Shown one piece after another: positions 42,147 to 51,750 of a DNA stretch of 64,000 nucleotides; within the stretch, counting starts at the first letter, position 1, and every line of letters begins with the position of its first letter. Under the pieces are notes generated by a model. It ran no database searches, was not told where the DNA came from, and saw nothing but the letters and a program-made list of their open reading frames with translations. The DNA comes from JBPOFM01 sp051252455 (GTDB lineage: Bacteria; Bacteroidota; Bacteroidia; Flavobacteriales; Flavobacteriaceae): NCBI GenBank assembly GCA_051252455.1, contig JBPOFM010000002.1, forward strand, positions 434,001 to 498,000, written 5' to 3'. The translations under genes and the position numbers were made by a program.

Positions 42147-44921
42147 ATGAAAAAAATCCTAATCGTCATTACACTTCTATGGGTAAGCACGTCTTTTTCC
42201 CAAACCAAATTTAAAATTTCAGGACGCGTTATTGCGCAGCAAGACAGCACCTCTTTGGAATCTGCAACTGTCTACCTCGAAACCGTTCAGGACAGCACAT
42301 TGTTGACGTATACCATCACTGATAAAAATGGGGTTTTCTCCATTGAGGACAGAGCCTATACAGATAAGTTGAGATTGATCATTTCATTGATAGGATTTGA
42401 AACCTATAATCAAGAAATCAATATCAATAAACCCGAAATAGATTTAGGCACTATTCAGATGCCGAATGCTAATTATCTGGATGAAATTGTCATAAAATCC
42501 AGAGCACCAATTACGGTTAAAAAAGATACCTTGGAATTTAATGTCGCATCCTTCAAGACAAAAAAAGATGCAAATGTTGAAGACTTATTGAAAGAATTGC
42601 CAGGCGTGGAAGTCGATGATGATGGAAAAATTACCATCAATGGTAAAGAGGTCAATAAAATATTGGTTAATGGAAAACCCTTCTTTGGTGACGATCCCAC
42701 GATTACTACCCGAAATTTAACCAAGGAAATCATTGAAAAAGTTCAAGTAACGGATACAAAGTCCAAGTCGGAAGGTTTTACTGGTGAATCAGGTGATTCT
42801 GACAACAAGACTATCAACCTGACGATTAAAGAAGAAAACAATAAAGGGATATTTGGTCGTGTGGCCGCGGGAGCTGGTACAGATAAGCGTTATGAATACG
42901 CAGGTATGGTTAACTTATTTGATAACGAGCAACGAATTAGTATTCTGGCTGGTGGTAATAACATCAATTCGGCGGGCTTTAGCTTTGGAGAAATTCGAAA
43001 AATGTTTGGTGGTGGCAATTCGGTGTCTTGGAATAGTAACGGATCGTTTATAATTGACGGTCGCTCGTTTGGAGGTGGTGAAGGGATTACAAAATCAAAC
43101 AATGAAGGTGTCAATTACGCCGATGAATTGAGTAAAGGCATAGACATCTCCGGAGATTATTTTCATTCTGCGAGCCGTTCGGACAATGCCACGTCAATAC
43201 AACGTGAAAATATATTGCCAGACAGACGTTATTTTACAAATTCTACTTCCGCGTCGCAGTCAGACACCGATAGTCATACGGTCAATATGGGTTTCGACGT
43301 TGAGGTCGATTCTACGCTATTAATCAACATTAGCCCAACATTCCGATATTCAAAAGCATCCACACGCTTCAATAGGCAAGAGGCATCGCGTGATTCCGAT
43401 AATCTGTTGACAAATCAATCTACGACCTCGTCATTTGTAGAGAACGATGGTAAAAATTTCGCAAACGAATTGGAAGTCACCAAAAATTTTGGAGCCAAAG
43501 GTGCGTTTGTGCGTTTCATTTTCAATAATGATATCAATTCTACCAATTCTGAAGATTTCTTAAATTCTGAAACCAATATTTTTGGAGCTGATCCGCAGGA
43601 TGTCATTCGAAATCAAAAGACCGATAGCGAACGTGACAACAGTCAATTCTATACTGAATTCACCTACCGAATGCCATTGGTAGCTAAAAAGTGGTTTTTG
43701 GATTTTAAATATGAGTTTGAAACCGAGACACGAGAAAATAGAGAAAGCACCTTTGATTTTGATGCATCGTCCCAGACTTTTTCAGATTTTAATTTTGATT
43801 TGAGTACCGATTTTATCAATAAAAACAAAGTTGGGACACCAAGTACAAAATTGGTCTACAATTCTGAAAAGATGAACTTTAGTGTCGGCTCTGGTTACAG
43901 TTTTAGAAGCATCGAAAACAATGACCAGTTACGACCAGACTTGAGTTTAAAGCGCAATTTTGAATTCTTGGAAATGGACGCCAACTTTAATTACCGATTC
44001 AATCCGAAAATGTCGATTTACTTCGATTATGATTACGAAAACGAAGCGCCAGAGATTTCCCAATTGCAGCCGTTTCAAAATGTGTCTGACCCACTGAATA
44101 CCATTACGGGAAATCCAAATTTAAAACCTACACAGCGTCATAGCGGTTATATGGGTTTTAATCAATTCGACTTTCAAAAAGGCACAGGTTTTTATGTATA
44201 TCTCAATGGTATTTTGAATAGCAATCAAGTAGTTTCTAAAACGACAGTTGATGAAAATTTTGTTCGAAACACTACATATACAAATGTCGATGGAGGTTAC
44301 TGGAGTTATTTCGGAGGTAGTTATAGCAAAGATTTCAAGGTAGATACGCTGCAGACCGTTAAGGTTCGATTGGGAATGAACGCCAATTTCAATAAATCGG
44401 TCAACTTCAATAATGATGTCCAATATGCTTCAAGAACGAATGGATTGACACCAACTTTAAGCGTTACCTACACTTGGAAAAAATTATTCGAAATACGTCC
44501 TAACTATCGATTGACATTCACTAAAACGGCCTATGATCTGGCAGATTTCGATGATCAAAGTTTCTTAAGTCACCGACTTGGTATTCGTACGGCCACCTTT
44601 ATCCCGAAAAATTTTGAATGGCGAAATGATATTAATTTCACATATAATCCGAATGTTGCTGATGGTTTCCAGAAAAGTGCTTGGTTTTGGAACTCCACTT
44701 TCGCCTATTCGTTCTTAAAGGAAAAGGCTGCCATTACTTTAAAAGTATATGACTTGCTGAATCAGAATACCAATGCACAGCGAACCGCAACACAGAATTA
44801 TATTCAAGATCAGCAGAGTACCGTTTTAGAGCAGTACTTTATGATCAGTTTTAGTTGGAAATTTAATAGTTTGGGGTCAAAAGGTGAGTCTGGTGATGGG
44901 GGAATGTTCTATTTTGATTGA
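42147..44921 (+). CDS. Outer-membrane beta-barrel protein, TonB-receptor-like
   Basis: 924 aa from the ATG at 42147, which yields a clean signal peptide (MKKILIVITLLWVSTSFSQ); the frame is open 30 bases upstream only via a TTG. A carboxypeptidase-regulatory-like domain (about 20-105) is followed by a plug-like region (about 120-220, VEDLLKELPGVEVDDDGKITINGKEVNKILVNGKPFFGDD) and a long barrel of the OMP_b-brl_3 kind ending GGMFYFD. The substrate is unknown. Its end overlaps by 13 bp the end of the convergent TPM lipoprotein gene. Confidence 0.85.
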   Translation: MKKILIVITLLWVSTSFSQTKFKISGRVIAQQDSTSLESATVYLETVQDSTLLTYTITDKNGVFSIEDRAYTDKLRLIISLIGFETYNQEININKPEIDLGTIQMPNANYLDEIVIKSRAPITVKKDTLEFNVASFKTKKDANVEDLLKELPGVEVDDDGKITINGKEVNKILVNGKPFFGDDPTITTRNLTKEIIEKVQVTDTKSKSEGFTGESGDSDNKTINLTIKEENNKGIFGRVAAGAGTDKRYEYAGMVNLFDNEQRISILAGGNNINSAGFSFGEIRKMFGGGNSVSWNSNGSFIIDGRSFGGGEGITKSNNEGVNYADELSKGIDISGDYFHSASRSDNATSIQRENILPDRRYFTNSTSASQSDTDSHTVNMGFDVEVDSTLLINISPTFRYSKASTRFNRQEASRDSDNLLTNQSTTSSFVENDGKNFANELEVTKNFGAKGAFVRFIFNNDINSTNSEDFLNSETNIFGADPQDVIRNQKTDSERDNSQFYTEFTYRMPLVAKKWFLDFKYEFETETRENRESTFDFDASSQTFSDFNFDLSTDFINKNKVGTPSTKLVYNSEKMNFSVGSGYSFRSIENNDQLRPDLSLKRNFEFLEMDANFNYRFNPKMSIYFDYDYENEAPEISQLQPFQNVSDPLNTITGNPNLKPTQRHSGYMGFNQFDFQKGTGFYVYLNGILNSNQVVSKTTVDENFVRNTTYTNVDGGYWSYFGGSYSKDFKVDTLQTVKVRLGMNANFNKSVNFNNDVQYASRTNGLTPTLSVTYTWKKLFEIRPNYRLTFTKTAYDLADFDDQSFLSHRLGIRTATFIPKNFEWRNDINFTYNPNVADGFQKSAWFWNSTFAYSFLKEKAAITLKVYDLLNQNTNAQRTATQNYIQDQQSTVLEQYFMISFSWKFNSLGSKGESGDGGMFYFD

Positions 44922-45409
44922 TGCCATTTCGAAATTAAGGAATCTAAAGCTCGATCTATACCAAGATAATAATTCCCTTTCTTGAAATACGGAATCATTG
45001 TACTGTCAATAATCACTTTGCACAAACTATCCGTTATGATTTTTTCGGTACCCAAACCAGTGGCGATGGCTACTTTTCTGTCATAGGTTGAAACGAAAAT
45101 CAAAAGTCCATTATTAGTGTTTTTTTTACCCACTCCAATTCGATTACCCAACCGAGTCGCATAAACCTGAATATCTTCGTTTTTTGGAATAGAGTCTTGA
45201 GTTATAATTGCAATCTCATTAGTAAATGATCGTTCGTACGCCACAATTTTATTGGAAAGTGAATCTAATTGAGAATCGGTAAACAATTTTGAATAATCCA
45301 TTACAACGGGTTGTGCGTTGAAAGGGCTTGTAGAAGTATTTTCAGGATTAACATTTTTGCAATTAAACAAACATGAAATAAAAAACAAGATGGTGACTAT
45401 TTTATTCAT
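44909..45409 (-). CDS. TPM-domain lipoprotein
   Basis: 166 aa. Signal with lipobox-like FNCKN (Cys17), so it is probably a lipoprotein. One TPM domain (about 38-160, formerly DUF477): DSQLDSLSNKIVAYERSFTNEIAIITQDSIP, GLLIFVSTYDRKVAIATGLGTEKIITDSL, and IPYFKKGNYYLGIDRALDSLI. It lacks the membrane helix and Gly-rich tail of its neighbour. It is the last gene of an operon with two further TPM genes and lemA. The biochemical role of these domains is unsettled. Confidence 0.85.
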   Translation of the reverse strand: MNKIVTILFFISCLFNCKNVNPENTSTSPFNAQPVVMDYSKLFTDSQLDSLSNKIVAYERSFTNEIAIITQDSIPKNEDIQVYATRLGNRIGVGKKNTNNGLLIFVSTYDRKVAIATGLGTEKIITDSLCKVIIDSTMIPYFKKGNYYLGIDRALDSLISKWHQSK

Positions 45410-45452
45410 TTAGTTTTTGTTGGAACACTGCGACTGAACATTGCAAACTAAT

Positions 45453-46316
45453 TTACCATCCACCAGAAGCGCCGCCGCCACCAAATCCGCCGCCGCCGAA
45501 ACCGCCGCCAAATCCACCACCGCCGAAGCTACCTCCACCAGAGCTGCCACCAAACCCACCAGAGTTGCCACCATAACTGCCGCGACCCATATTGCTCAAG
45601 ATAATGGCATCTAAAATACTAAATCCACCTCCAGAACTATTGCCGCCACTGCTACCGCCTCCGCGTTTTTTGGATAGGGATATCATGATAAAGATAAATA
45701 CAATAACCATAAAGAAAATAAATCCAAGGGGAATGCCTTCACTAGCGTTTGATTGTCTAGTTCCTTGATATTCGCCTGTCATAACCTCAAAAATGGCATC
45801 AGCACCTCTATTAAGTCCGCCGTAATAGTCATTCTGTCTAAAATAAGGAAGAATGTCCAGCTCAATAATTCGTTTGGACATCGCATCTGTCAACAGATGT
45901 TCTACGCCATATCCTGTGCTAATGGCAATCTTTCGATCATCTTTTGCCAACAGTATCAAAATTCCATTGTCTTCTTCAGCCTGGCCAATACCCCATTTGT
46001 GTCCCCATTGCGCACCAAGATAATTAATATTTTCACCTTGGGTAGAACTAATAATGGCTACTACAATTTGCGTTGAAGTAGTGTCAGAATATTTGATTAA
46101 CTTTTGTTCTAAATTTGTTTTTTCACTTTCTGATAACAAATCTGTGTATTGATAAACACTTGTTTGATCGGTAACTTTAGTAGGTTTTTCAGGAATTTTG
46201 AATTGCGCAAAACCAACCTGAATAGAGCATACGGTCAGCAACATCATAAAAAGAAAGCGTTGGAAAACGCTCACTTTTTTAAAAATTGTAATTTGACTGT
46301 CTATTGTAGACTGCAT
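45453..46316 (-). CDS. TPM-domain protein with membrane helix and Gly/Ser-rich tail
   Basis: 287 aa. An N-terminal signal (about 15-38, ending GFAQ), a TPM domain (about 50-185) with WGIGQAEEDNGILILLAKDDRKIAISTGYGVEHLLTDAMSKRII, one membrane helix (about 196-212), and a tail made of Gly, Ser and Phe. This is the classical YgcG-type layout. It is a neighbour of lemA, an association seen widely in bacteria. The exact start is uncertain. Confidence 0.88.
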   Translation of the reverse strand: MQSTIDSQITIFKKVSVFQRFLFMMLLTVCSIQVGFAQFKIPEKPTKVTDQTSVYQYTDLLSESEKTNLEQKLIKYSDTTSTQIVVAIISSTQGENINYLGAQWGHKWGIGQAEEDNGILILLAKDDRKIAISTGYGVEHLLTDAMSKRIIELDILPYFRQNDYYGGLNRGADAIFEVMTGEYQGTRQSNASEGIPLGFIFFMVIVFIFIMISLSKKRGGGSSGGNSSGGGFSILDAIILSNMGRGSYGGNSGGFGGSSGGGSFGGGGFGGGFGGGGFGGGGASGGW

Positions 46317-46331
46317 ACGGTTCAGTTATTT

Positions 46332-46769
46332 TTAACCTTTAGAAATAGTATCAGGTAATTCATTCTTATCATCCGTGTCCCAAGGAAAATAGGTTTCCAA
46401 AGCCTTCCCTGCTTTTAAGATTCCGTCCACAAGTCCTTGTTTAAAGTGACCTCTTTTGAAATGACCTTGCATAATATCTTTGGTCGTATCCCAAAAGTTG
46501 TCATCAACCACATCGTTAATGCCATCATCACCAAAGATGACGAAGTTTCTATCTTCCACAGCAACATATATCAGCACTCCGTTTTGTTGCTTCGTATTGT
46601 CCATTTTAAGCGTACGAAAAACTTCCATTGCGCGCTCAGTTGCATCGATTTTTGATGTCTTTTCAATATGAACACGAATTTCACCTGATGTGTTTTTCTC
46701 TGCAACACGAATGGCTTCGACGATCTGTTTCTCTTCGTCGGCTGTTAGGAAATCTTCAATTTTTGACAT
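46332..46769 (-). CDS. Cytoplasmic TPM-domain protein
   Basis: 145 aa, a third TPM domain with no signal peptide or membrane helix: EDFLTADEEKQIVEAIRVAEKNTSGEIRVHIE, QNGVLIYVAVEDRNFVIFGDDGINDVV, and MQGHFKRGHFKQGLVDGILKAGKALETYFP. It lies between lemA (73 bp) and the membrane-bound TPM gene (15 bp). The three TPM proteins would thus occupy three places: cytoplasm, membrane and lipid-anchored. Confidence 0.87.
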   Translation of the reverse strand: MSKIEDFLTADEEKQIVEAIRVAEKNTSGEIRVHIEKTSKIDATERAMEVFRTLKMDNTKQQNGVLIYVAVEDRNFVIFGDDGINDVVDDNFWDTTKDIMQGHFKRGHFKQGLVDGILKAGKALETYFPWDTDDKNELPDTISKG

Positions 46770-46842
46770 AAAAAATTTTTGTTTTAATCTTTAAACTCTC
46801 GCTTTTCAAGAGACATAGGTTTTGAAAAATAAAGAAGGTTTA

Positions 46843-47439
46843 TCAAAATTCAAAGTCAACATCAGGAGCATTTTCACTTCCTGCGTCCGCTTTGTAATAA
46901 CTCATAGCGTCAAAATTAAAAAGACCTGCGAGTAACGTGTTTGGAAAGGTTTTAATATGTTTGTTGTAAGGCTCCACCTTTTCATTAAAACGATCTCTTG
47001 CAACATTAATTCTGTTTTCTGTGCCTTCCAACTGTGATTGCAATTCAAGAAAATTCTGATTTGCTTTCAATTCAGGATAACGCTCCACCGAAACTAATAA
47101 TTTAGAAAGTGCACCACTCAACCCGGTTTGTGCTTGTTGGAATTGTGCCATATTTTCTTCAGTAAGGTTACTTGCATCAATGGTTGTTGAAGTTGCCTTT
47201 GCTCTCGCTTCGATAACTTCTCTTAGAGTCGTTCTTTCAAAATCGGCAGCGCCTTGTACTGTTTTGACCAAATTGCCAATTAAATCATTACGACGTTGGT
47301 AACTGCTTTCAACGTCACCCCAAGATTTCGTTGCTGTTTCTTTAAGTTCGACGGCTTCATTATTAAATCCTTTTCCCCAAGAATACAATCCAATCGCGAT
47401 CACGGCAAGGATAATGACAGGAATTAACCATTTTTTCAT
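46843..47439 (-). CDS. lemA: LemA family protein
   Basis: 198 aa. One N-terminal membrane helix (about 4-20), then a helical bundle with the LemA hallmarks SWGDVESSYQRRNDLIGNLVKTVQGAADFE and ERYPELKANQNFLELQSQLEGTENRINVARDRFNEKVEPYNKHIKTFP. Function is not established. It is in an operon with three TPM genes, merR and the M23 peptidase. Confidence 0.95.
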   Translation of the reverse strand: MKKWLIPVIILAVIAIGLYSWGKGFNNEAVELKETATKSWGDVESSYQRRNDLIGNLVKTVQGAADFERTTLREVIEARAKATSTTIDASNLTEENMAQFQQAQTGLSGALSKLLVSVERYPELKANQNFLELQSQLEGTENRINVARDRFNEKVEPYNKHIKTFPNTLLAGLFNFDAMSYYKADAGSENAPDVDFEF

Positions 47440-47510
47440 AAGTAAGAGTTTTTATTTGTTAGTGTTTAAGTTGATTGTTCTGTATGTTAGTTGAAAAAGC
47501 ATTAAAATTG

Positions 47511-47840
47511 TTACAACTGTTCTTTGATTTTTAGCAGCTGTGCTTTTACACTTTCTAATTTATTGATAATTTCAAAGGTGTTGAGCGATTGTTGTTTCTC
47601 TTCTTTAATGTGTGTTTTGGCACCTTCAAGTGTAAAGCCACGCTCTTTGACCAAGTGGTAAATAAATTTCAGATTGGTAATGTCTTCTGGTGTGAATTTC
47701 CGATTGCCCTTTGCGTTCTTTTTTGGTTTTAATACATCAAATTCCTTTTCCCAAAATCGGATCAAAGATGTATTCACATCAAAAGCCTTGGCGACTTCGC
47801 CAATACCATAATACCTTTTTTCTGGAAGATTGATATACAT
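47511..47840 (-). CDS. MerR-family transcriptional regulator
   Basis: 109 aa. A winged helix-turn-helix (about 8-75: YGIGEVAKAFDVNTSLIRFWEKEFDVLKPKKNAKGNRKFTPEDI) and a short coiled coil, without an effector domain or metal-binding cysteines. It starts 3 bp after the M23 peptidase gene stop. It could regulate this envelope operon. Confidence 0.92.
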   Translation of the reverse strand: MYINLPEKRYYGIGEVAKAFDVNTSLIRFWEKEFDVLKPKKNAKGNRKFTPEDITNLKFIYHLVKERGFTLEGAKTHIKEEKQQSLNTFEIINKLESVKAQLLKIKEQL

Positions 47841-47843
47841 ATG

Positions 47844-48815
47844 TTAATCTAAAGATTCATTTTCTAACGAAGCTCTTTCTAGCAATCGACCATATTCTTC
47901 CGCTGAAAGATTACCGTAATAGAAATTAATTGGATTGATGCGTTCTTCATCCTTGAAAACTTCATAATGAAGATGAGGCGCTTCTGAACGTCCAGTGCTT
48001 CCTACAAATCCTATTAAATCGCCACGTTTAACTTTTTGGTTGGAACGAACGTTATACTTATATAAATGGGCATAAAGTGTTACATAACCGTATCCATGAT
48101 CAATGCGAATGTGATTTCCATATCCTGTGGCTGCATCATCAGCTCTCACGACAACACCGTCGCCTGTTGCATAAATTGGAGTGCCTCGAGGTGCGGTAAA
48201 ATCCATGCCAAAATGAAACTTACGCACCTTGGTAAAAGGATCAGTTCTGTAGCCATATCCGGAAGCCATACGTGTTAAATCTTCTGTGCTAACGGGTTGT
48301 ATGGCTGGTATACAGCTTAAAAATTTCTCTTTGTTTTCTGCCAATATTGCAATTTCGTCCAGTGAGCGCGATTGTACCACAATCTGTTTCATCAAAATAT
48401 CCATCCGTTTATTGGTTTCGACAATCAATTTGGAATTGTCAAATCCTTCAAGGTCTTTATAGCGATTGATACCGCCAAAGCCTGCTTTTCGTTGTTCTTC
48501 AGGTATAGGATTGGCTTCAAAATAAAGTCTATAAATCGCATTGTCACGTTCTTCAACATTGGCAAGGACACTTTGTGCCTGGTCCATTTTCTTGTTGAGA
48601 AGTTTGTATTGTAAATCCATATGTTCCAATTCTCTTGCTAAAGCACGTTCTCTTGGAGATTCCACAAATCGACTGGCTATAAATACAAACAAGAATGCAA
48701 AAAGCGCTGAACCTAGTAAAAAGGTGAAGACATACTTAAGAGTTCTGCCCTTTTTACGCTCTATTTTTCTATAGGATAACGATTCAGAATCGTAATAATA
48801 TTTTACCTTACTCAT
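47844..48815 (-). CDS. M23-family metallopeptidase with N-terminal anchor
   Basis: 323 aa. One membrane helix (about 27-48), a coiled coil (about 60-160), then the LytM/M23 domain (about 190-300): HFGMDFTAPRGTPIYATGDGVVV carrying the HxxxD zinc ligands, and HLHYEVFKDE carrying HxH. All ligands are present, so it is a probable cell-wall endopeptidase or activator. It is the first gene of the operon, with promoter 48874-48902. Confidence 0.93.
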   Translation of the reverse strand: MSKVKYYYDSESLSYRKIERKKGRTLKYVFTFLLGSALFAFLFVFIASRFVESPRERALARELEHMDLQYKLLNKKMDQAQSVLANVEERDNAIYRLYFEANPIPEEQRKAGFGGINRYKDLEGFDNSKLIVETNKRMDILMKQIVVQSRSLDEIAILAENKEKFLSCIPAIQPVSTEDLTRMASGYGYRTDPFTKVRKFHFGMDFTAPRGTPIYATGDGVVVRADDAATGYGNHIRIDHGYGYVTLYAHLYKYNVRSNQKVKRGDLIGFVGSTGRSEAPHLHYEVFKDEERINPINFYYGNLSAEEYGRLLERASLENESLD

Positions 48816-48873
48816 TGGTTAATTTATACTATTTTTGCACATTATGATGGCTTTTTCCGCCATAAATAGAAAG

Positions 48874-48902
48874 CAAACGTAGCTAACTTGAAATTATTTC
48901 AA
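48874..48902 (-). promoter_or_regulatory. Promoter of the M23-merR-lemA-TPM operon
   Basis: On the minus strand TTG (48902-48900), 18 bases, TACGTTTG (48881-48874). The leader to the M23 start at 48815 is about 50 bases. Confidence 0.7.
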
Positions 48903-49039
48903 CTGTAAATTTAATAAAACTAAATGACAAATGTCCAAAGTAGTTTTAAACGGTTAAAATTAGGAATAGTTTTAAGGTAATAAGGATCATGTTTGATTTT
49001 TAACAGCATTTTATCAGAAATAGTACCATTTAGTTTTAT

Positions 49040-51652
49040 ATGAAGTCACAAGAAATCCGTTCAAAATATCTAAGTTTTTTCAAAGAAAAACAGCATATGA
49101 TAGTTCCTTCTGCACCCATGGTGTTGAAAGATGATCCAACCTTGATGTTCGTCAACTCAGGGATGGCACCTTTCAAGGAATATTTTTTAGGGAATGCCAA
49201 GCCTAAAAGCAATCGTATTGCAGACACTCAAAAATGTTTACGTGTTTCTGGAAAACATAATGATCTCGAAGAAGTTGGTTATGATACGTATCATCATACC
49301 TTATTTGAAATGTTGGGCAACTGGAGTTTTGGAGATTACTTCAAAAAGGAAGCAATTGCTTGGGCTTGGGAATTGTTGACTGAAGTGTATGGTGTTGATA
49401 AGGACATGCTCTACGTGACTGTTTTTGAAGGCGACAAAGGTGATAATCTACCAATGGACTCCGAAGCTTATGAACTTTGGAAATCTTTTATTTCTGAAGA
49501 CAGAATTTTGATGGGTAACAAGAAAGACAATTTCTGGGAAATGGGCGACCAAGGACCGTGCGGACCTTGCAGTGAAATCCATGTGGATATTCGTTCTGCT
49601 GATGACAAAGCAAAAGTAGACGGTAAGACATTGGTCAATGCCGATCATCCGCAAGTCGTGGAAATCTGGAATTTGGTATTTATGCAATACAATCGAAAAG
49701 CTAATGGTTCATTGGAAGGTTTGCCTGATAAGCACATAGATACAGGAATGGGTTTCGAACGCTTGTGTATGGTGTTGCAAGGTGTTCAATCCAATTATGA
49801 TACGGATGTGTTTACGCCAATCATTCGAGAAATTGAGACTATTACAAATAAAGAATATGGAAATGATGATAAGGTAGATGTTGCCATCCGTGTCATTTCA
49901 GATCACGTTAGAGCGGTTGCTTTTTCCATTGCTGACGGACAATTGCCGAGTAATACTGGAGCTGGTTATGTGATACGTCGTATCTTGAGAAGAGCGATCC
50001 GTTATAGTTTTACATTTTTAGACCAAAAAGAACCATTTATTTACCGTTTGGTTGATGTGTTGAGCGAAAAAATGGGGAAAGCATTTCCAGAATTGAAATC
50101 ACAAAAGCAATTGATTGAAAATGTTATTAAGGAAGAAGAACAATCGTTTTTAAGAACTTTGGACCAAGGATTATTGTTACTCGATAGGATTGTCACACAT
50201 TCAAACTCTAAAGAAATTTCAGGAAATAAGGTCTTTGAATTGAAAGATACTTATGGTTTTCCTGAAGATTTGACCGATTTGATCCTTCGTGAAAATGGAT
50301 TTAGCTATAACCATGAAGAATTCAATAAAAAATTAAAAGAGCAACAAGAACGTGGTAAGCAAGCATCACAATTAAAGTCTGATGATTGGACCATTTTATG
50401 CGAAGATGATGAGCAAGAATTTATTGGTTATGATACTACTGAGGCGAATGTAAAACTAACTAAATACAGAAAAGTGACCTCACAAAAAGAGGGTGAAATG
50501 TATCAGTTGGTCTTTAACCTAACTCCATTTTACGCAGAAGGAGGAGGGCAAGTTGGTGATAAAGGGTATCTTGAAGATGCGTCTGGTGATGTCATATATA
50601 TTGTAGACACAAAAAAGGAGAATAACATCATTATTCATTTTACAAAAAATCTTCCCAACAATTTAAACGACACTTTTAAAGCAACTGTTGATGCCAAACA
50701 ACGCTTAAGAACTGAATGTAACCATACAGCAACACACTTATTACATCAAGCCTTGCGTGAAGTTTTGGGAACTCATGTAGAACAAAAAGGATCTGCCGTT
50801 CACTCTAAATATTTACGTTTCGATTTTTCGCATTTTTCGAAAATGACTGTTGATGAATTACGAGATGTTGAAAATTTTGTGAATGCACGAATTGAAGGTA
50901 AATTAAATTTGCAGGAACAACGCAATACACCAATGCAAAAGGCAATCGAAGAAGGTGCGATGGCATTATTTGGTGAAAAATATGGCGATACCGTTCGTAC
51001 CGTTAGGTTTGGTAAATCTATTGAACTATGTGGTGGCACTCATGTGAAGAATACCGCAGATATTTGGCATTTTAAAATTGTGTCTGAAGGCGCAGTTGCA
51101 GCTGGTGTTCGCCGTATTGAGGCGATTACCCACGATGCTGTTAAAGATTTCTATTTTGAAAATAACAGAGCTTATTCTGAAATAAAAGATCTTTTAAACA
51201 ATGCTCAAGAACCTATCAAAGCCTTACAAAATCTTCAAGCTGAAAATTCTGATTTGAAAAGGCAAATTGAGAATTTACTGAAAGACAAGGCTAAAAACAT
51301 CAAAGGTGATTTAAAGAATGAACTGACCGATATAAACGGTGTTCAATTTTTAGCTAAAAAATTAGATTTGGACGCTTCCGGAATTAAAGATGTTTCCTTC
51401 GAATTAGGTCAGCAATATGATAACTTATTTTTGTTATTTGGTGCAGAAACGGATGGCAAAGCATTACTTTCATGTTATATTTCTAAAGAATTGGTTGAAA
51501 GTAAAGGCTTGAATGCAGGAACCATCGTCCGCGAACTTGGAAAATATATCCAAGGCGGTGGTGGAGGTCAGCCATTCTTCGCGACGGCTGGTGGAAAGAA
51601 TCCCGCTGGGATTGACGAGGCGCTTATGGCTGGGAAGGAGTATTTGAAATGA
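49040..51652 (+). CDS. alaS: Alanine-tRNA ligase
   Basis: 870 aa, usual length. Class II synthetase core at the N-terminus (IRSKYLSFFKEKQHMIVPSAP, ending near 400), editing domain with its zinc ligands HTATHLLH and CGGTHV, and a C-terminal DHHA1 domain with the Gly-rich motif IQGGGGGQPFFATAGGKNP. Charges tRNA-Ala and clears mischarged Ser/Gly. It is divergent from the M23 gene. I did not find a clear promoter for it. Confidence 0.98.
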   Translation: MKSQEIRSKYLSFFKEKQHMIVPSAPMVLKDDPTLMFVNSGMAPFKEYFLGNAKPKSNRIADTQKCLRVSGKHNDLEEVGYDTYHHTLFEMLGNWSFGDYFKKEAIAWAWELLTEVYGVDKDMLYVTVFEGDKGDNLPMDSEAYELWKSFISEDRILMGNKKDNFWEMGDQGPCGPCSEIHVDIRSADDKAKVDGKTLVNADHPQVVEIWNLVFMQYNRKANGSLEGLPDKHIDTGMGFERLCMVLQGVQSNYDTDVFTPIIREIETITNKEYGNDDKVDVAIRVISDHVRAVAFSIADGQLPSNTGAGYVIRRILRRAIRYSFTFLDQKEPFIYRLVDVLSEKMGKAFPELKSQKQLIENVIKEEEQSFLRTLDQGLLLLDRIVTHSNSKEISGNKVFELKDTYGFPEDLTDLILRENGFSYNHEEFNKKLKEQQERGKQASQLKSDDWTILCEDDEQEFIGYDTTEANVKLTKYRKVTSQKEGEMYQLVFNLTPFYAEGGGQVGDKGYLEDASGDVIYIVDTKKENNIIIHFTKNLPNNLNDTFKATVDAKQRLRTECNHTATHLLHQALREVLGTHVEQKGSAVHSKYLRFDFSHFSKMTVDELRDVENFVNARIEGKLNLQEQRNTPMQKAIEEGAMALFGEKYGDTVRTVRFGKSIELCGGTHVKNTADIWHFKIVSEGAVAAGVRRIEAITHDAVKDFYFENNRAYSEIKDLLNNAQEPIKALQNLQAENSDLKRQIENLLKDKAKNIKGDLKNELTDINGVQFLAKKLDLDASGIKDVSFELGQQYDNLFLLFGAETDGKALLSCYISKELVESKGLNAGTIVRELGKYIQGGGGGQPFFATAGGKNPAGIDEALMAGKEYLK

Positions 51653-51722
51653 TGTCTCGCAATCCAGAGAGAAAATGGGAACGATGAAGCAGAGATTTAA
51701 GAAAAAATTCGGTTAATTTGAT

Positions 51723-51747
51723 GAGATTCCCACTTTCGTGGGAAAAT
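51723..51747 (+). repeat. Dispersed hairpin element, copy 4
   Basis: GAGATTCCCAC, TTTC, GTGGGAA then AAT; stem TTCCCAC/GTGGGAA (51727-51744). It ends a few bases before the GSCFA gene ATG at 51751. Read as protein it gives the artefactual leader MRFPLS, also seen before ddl. Confidence 0.75.
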
Positions 51748-51750
51748 ATT

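Noticed and set aside
48066..48774. Plus-strand frames opposite the M23 peptidase
   Set aside because: Antisense shadows; the minus-strand protein has all M23 zinc ligands.
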